64,000 nt of DNA from Neelides folsomi. Lineage: Eukaryota; Arthropoda; Collembola; Neelipleona; Neelidae. The notes beneath the pieces were generated by a model. That model ran no database searches and was not told the DNA's origin. It worked only from the letters and a program-made list of their open reading frames with translations. The DNA lies in the NCBI GenBank assembly GCA_034687125.1, contig JAQGBZ010000008.1, forward strand, positions 62,001 through 126,000. The letters run 5' to 3'. The position numbers and the translations under genes were made by a program. Shown here piece by piece: positions 60,601-64,000 of the stretch. The stretch's first letter is position 1; each line of letters begins with the position of its first letter.

Positions 60601-63600
60601 TTCTTATAAGCGCATTTCTTTAAGACTTCTGGTTCGAGGGGCTTAAAGGCGAATCTTCTTGATTCTCCTTTGAGGAATAACTTTGGAGTGTGACTTCCTC
60701 GTGAGGGGATGAATCGGATTGAGAAATTTAAATATTTCAGGAAAATGGAAAGGTCGAAGATCCCCCAATTCCCTCCACCTATAATTCACAAAGTTTTCCC
60801 CTTGATCTTCTCAAAATCTAATTTAATTCCGCCCTTTTCTGTCTTTCATGAATTTACAAACTTTCTCATTTTCATCAACAAATGGATGTGAGCTAATTAT
60901 GAACTCCCGCTTCAATAATTTAAAGAGCTTGAATAGAGAATGGAGTCTGAACTTTCCTTCTTAGTTTTTGTACCCATCTGACAATCAAAGAGAAAAATAA
61001 TTATAAGGCCATATAATTTATATATCTCATTCTGTTGCACGTTATTTCTTATCGTTATCATTTTTTAATAAATTGTTTATTATCATTCAATATATTGATT
61101 TTGAATTTTGTGTGCTAAATGCGGCAAATCCTTCGATCTGGGAGTTATAAAGAGATAATCCTTTGTCATTATTTATCTTTAAGATAGAAAAACTTGTTCG
61201 ACTTATTCATCTGACCCATTTAACAAGAAAAGTTTAAGAAAGTTGGTTAAAATAAACAGTGATTCAATTGAGACGAAGATTAAAACGTCTATCACACACG
61301 TCTTAGAAAAACTTTCTTTTCAATTCAAATTAAACCTAAAAGTTGAAGGAATGCCCAAAAGTGTTGGAGAAAAAGTTTTCAATAAGGCAGCTAGGAGTTA
61401 GTCGAAGAAAGTAAATTAAAGGGAATTGGTGTTCATTCCCCTTAAAAAGAAACTTTTCTTTTCTCTAACAATGTTGAACGTGAAAACCCCCATGTTCCAT
61501 CATCATATCATGCTAAATTATCTTCTTTAATTTAACGCTAATAAAAGCTTGTTGTTGAACTTACAACCGCCATTTTAAAATAAATATTTGTTTAATATAT
61601 ATTAAATTAGCTACCTCCTCTCCCTTTCATAATTCTGAGAGCTTGCCATCAGTTTATTATTTTCCTTTGATCTATTTAAGAGAATATTTTGTTTATCAAA
61701 GAGTCCTTCAAAACAACCGTCATTTCACATTTTGATTTAAGCACTGCGGGGAAATTCAATTAAAATTCAATTTCCAACTCTGTACTTTATTATACAGCTT
61801 GTTGGGCCGTGATTGATGGGAAAGGAAAAGTTCAAAGAAAGTTTAAAATTGATAAATTATGATTTGCTAAAGATGAATATTAAGAATAAAAAGCTATTTC
61901 CGCACTGCATTGCAGAGAAGAAATCAAAAAATCAGAAATTTTTTCCCAATCTTCATACACAACTTTTTCTCTCCTACGGTGAGAGAGAATAATAATATTT
62001 TTTGTCACGCAGCGGAAATTCCCTTTCCTTCCATTTCTCACATCTCAACAATCATCTTATTTATTATGTATTAACTCTCCACCTTTCTGGGCTAAATGGG
62101 GTGAAATTGGAGGATTTAGTTCGAACCTGCGTTTTTACTATTTATTCCCCAATTTGGATAAAAAATATTGCCGATTCACACGGTTTGAAAGTAAATTATG
62201 ATTGTTAGTTCATGAATTCAATTGCGTAAATATGCAATTGTTTCCAAATTTGATTTATAGAAGATTTTTATCCTACAAGATTTCTGATCAAAATCATATT
62301 TGATAAAAATGTGCATTTGCCTTTTGCCACCTACTCTAAACAAATGTTTTCCATTTAAACATTTCCCATTTTTATTCCCATTGGTATTTTTTTCATTTTA
62401 TTTTCCATTGTTCGATTTATAAATTTGGGTCAAGTCACTCGAAGTTTCGTTGAGGAAGGATCGGAAAATTGGGAAAGTTTCAATAGTCGTAAATTGTAAA
62501 TTACTTACGACTTGTCAACCGGAATGATCTTTTCAGTTTTATCCACCAATTTAACAAAGGGCATATGAAAAATTTCTTTTTACGTTTTTATTCTCCTTCA
62601 GAAAGTGAGAGGAAATGAAATTATTTGAGATTTTTTTGTCCTCGTTGAGACCTTTCCCCACTCAATGGTCCAATGGCAAAATTGAGTAAGACCAAGTTGG
62701 TCAAATAAAAGTTTATCAAGGGATGGGAATCTCCCATCACTCCGAACCTCCGTTTATTTCCCAGCTGCTTCTCTTCAACACATTTGAAGCCGCAAGTTGT
62801 GGGAAGTTCTTGGGTAATTCCCTTTCCAGAAAAAGTGCGACAGTTCCATTCCACTCATTTCAACTTTTTTTCAACTCTTTAGTTCATTTGAATATAGAAG
62901 AAGTGGGAGAGAAATACGGCCCTATTGAGCTCCAGCTCATCAACTTCATTGCACAACCACAATGCAGTGGTATACATATTATTCTATATGGATTATTGTG
63001 CAGATTCAACGGAATGATCTTCCCGTATACAAACACTATAATTTTGCAAGGTGAAGATATCTCTTTGAATATCTTCTCCAACTCTCCTGAGTACTTTCGA
63101 CTTTCATAAAAGAAAATAGATAGACTTTCATGAGTATTTTTACAAGGATTTCTATTGTTCTTTCGTTCCATTGAGCTTCCACTCTCTAAACATGAAAGGA
63201 GCATTCAACATAACATTTCCATACATTTCTTTATTCTTTCACATCAATGGATTCTCTCTAAATAATAGTTATGAAACTGTGTAAAACTTTTTACTTTGCG
63301 AGATTTGAAAAATCTTTTGGTCCTATTTTGCAAATATACATTCTCTAAAAGCATGGAGGGTTTTTTAAAGCTAAAAAATCCACATTAATCACCTTATTAA
63401 TGTGCTGGATGTGATAAGACGGAACCTTTGTTGCGTGAGTGTAAGTAAAATACTAAAATGAGGAGAGAAGCACCCTGCATTATTTATCTCTTTTATCCGA
63501 ATGGAATCGAAATGGGCCAATTACAAAGTCGAGGAAGGCTCAAAGTAAATTCTCCTTAAGATGCGAATATATGGAAGGGGTGCTATAAGCTCTTCCTTTG

Positions 63601-64000
63601 CCCAACACCCATTCTTCATTTCTGGGGAAACGAAAAGCCAATCCGCCTCTTCAATTCGCTCCACTCCCGAGTCAAAGGATAAATTTATTGGAGATTTATT
63701 TCCTTTTTTATGTTTCGCTAAAGCTGTTTCGCTGATAAATTGAATCCTCTTATTAAAAAATGTTCGATAGCAATAAACATGAGTGGGTTCACATAAATAA
63801 TTATAATGACTCTCCAAATGAATCCAGGAAGCAAGGGGGGAACTCTGGGGAAAGGCCAACAACGACCAACTTATCAATTTAATATCAAAACCTGAAAATT
63901 ACAACGACTTTGAAAGTAATCACACGAGATTGTGGGGTGGTTGAATAGAAAACAGAAGGCCAATTGGACGAGTCAAGGAATGGATGGTGAAGAAATTTAC
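54633..64000 (+). other. Long intron or downstream region, last part
   Basis: 9.4 kb of AT-rich sequence with no C1, C2B or MUN coding exon visible. One microexon-like signal at 55171-55182 is listed separately. Confidence 0.65.
55171..55182 (+). other. 12-nt microexon candidate
   Basis: AAATTTGCAG precedes AAGTCGACAATG, which is followed at once by GTGAGT. Being 12 nt, it would insert four residues (KSTM in phase 0, the phase of both upstream donors). The pyrimidine tract is only moderate, so a chance pairing of sites is possible. Confidence 0.25.

Noticed and set aside
62723-63109. 128-codon plus-strand frame, with an overlapping antisense frame of 106 codons
   Set aside because: Both strands are open over the same bases and neither has a domain or splice partner.
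1-64000. CRISPR arrays, rRNA, LTR elements, Polintons and LINEs
   Set aside because: Looked for on both strands; no regularly spaced repeats, rRNA motifs, long terminal direct repeats or reverse-transcriptase motifs were seen.

Overview
The window is eukaryotic, AT-rich and intron-dominated. I read it as the 5' half of one plus-strand gene: the synaptic-vesicle priming factor unc-13 (Munc13 family). Fourteen exons between 8797 and 30106 join in one unbroken frame (3192 nt, 1064 codons). Every junction is GT-AG and every splice phase agrees. The protein opens with a Munc13-type C2A domain, passes through a long disordered Tyr/Ser/Thr/Gln-rich linker, and ends at the amphipathic calmodulin-binding helix that precedes C1 in Munc13 proteins. 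C1, C2B, MUN and C2C are absent, so the shared 3' half must lie beyond base 64000. The high AT content, multi-kilobase introns and many small TA-flanked inverted-repeat elements suggest an arthropod, possibly a copepod such as a sea louse. That taxonomic guess rests on general character only.

Layout. Bases 1-7850 hold no gene I can support. A GC-rich block at about 7900-8420, with two TGACGT motifs and followed by a strong hairpin at 8614-8640, is the best promoter/5'UTR candidate for the long isoform, whose ATG is at 8797. Exons 1-6 (8797-17639) encode C2A and a short helical tail. Exons 7-13 (22132-29694) encode the linker, and exon 14 (29927-30106) the calmodulin-binding helix. A large exon at 34294-36010 has a strong acceptor, an ATG at 34310 and 567 codons. 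It ends in phase 0 exactly as exon 14 does, so it is probably the alternative N-terminal exon of a shorter isoform made from an internal promoter. It too ends in a basic amphipathic helix, but without the aromatic anchors. From 36011 to the end (about 28 kb) I see no firm coding exon, which fits one very long intron leading to the shared C1 exons.

Structure inside introns. A pyrimidine tract followed by CAG directly abutting GTAAGTA at 39923/39924 is a textbook zero-length exon (recursive splice site). A 12-nt microexon candidate lies at 55171-55182. DNA transposons and MITEs are frequent. A 304-bp hAT-like element has a perfect 8-bp target duplication that overlaps the 5' splice site of exon 3. 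A 2.06-kb Tc1/mariner element has near-identical 200-bp terminal repeats around a ruined transposase. Two TA-flanked hairpins share their outermost bases, a third TA-flanked MITE lies near 54.4 kb, and intron 12 carries a cluster of three elements. I saw no rRNA, tRNA, CRISPR array, LTR element or Polinton.
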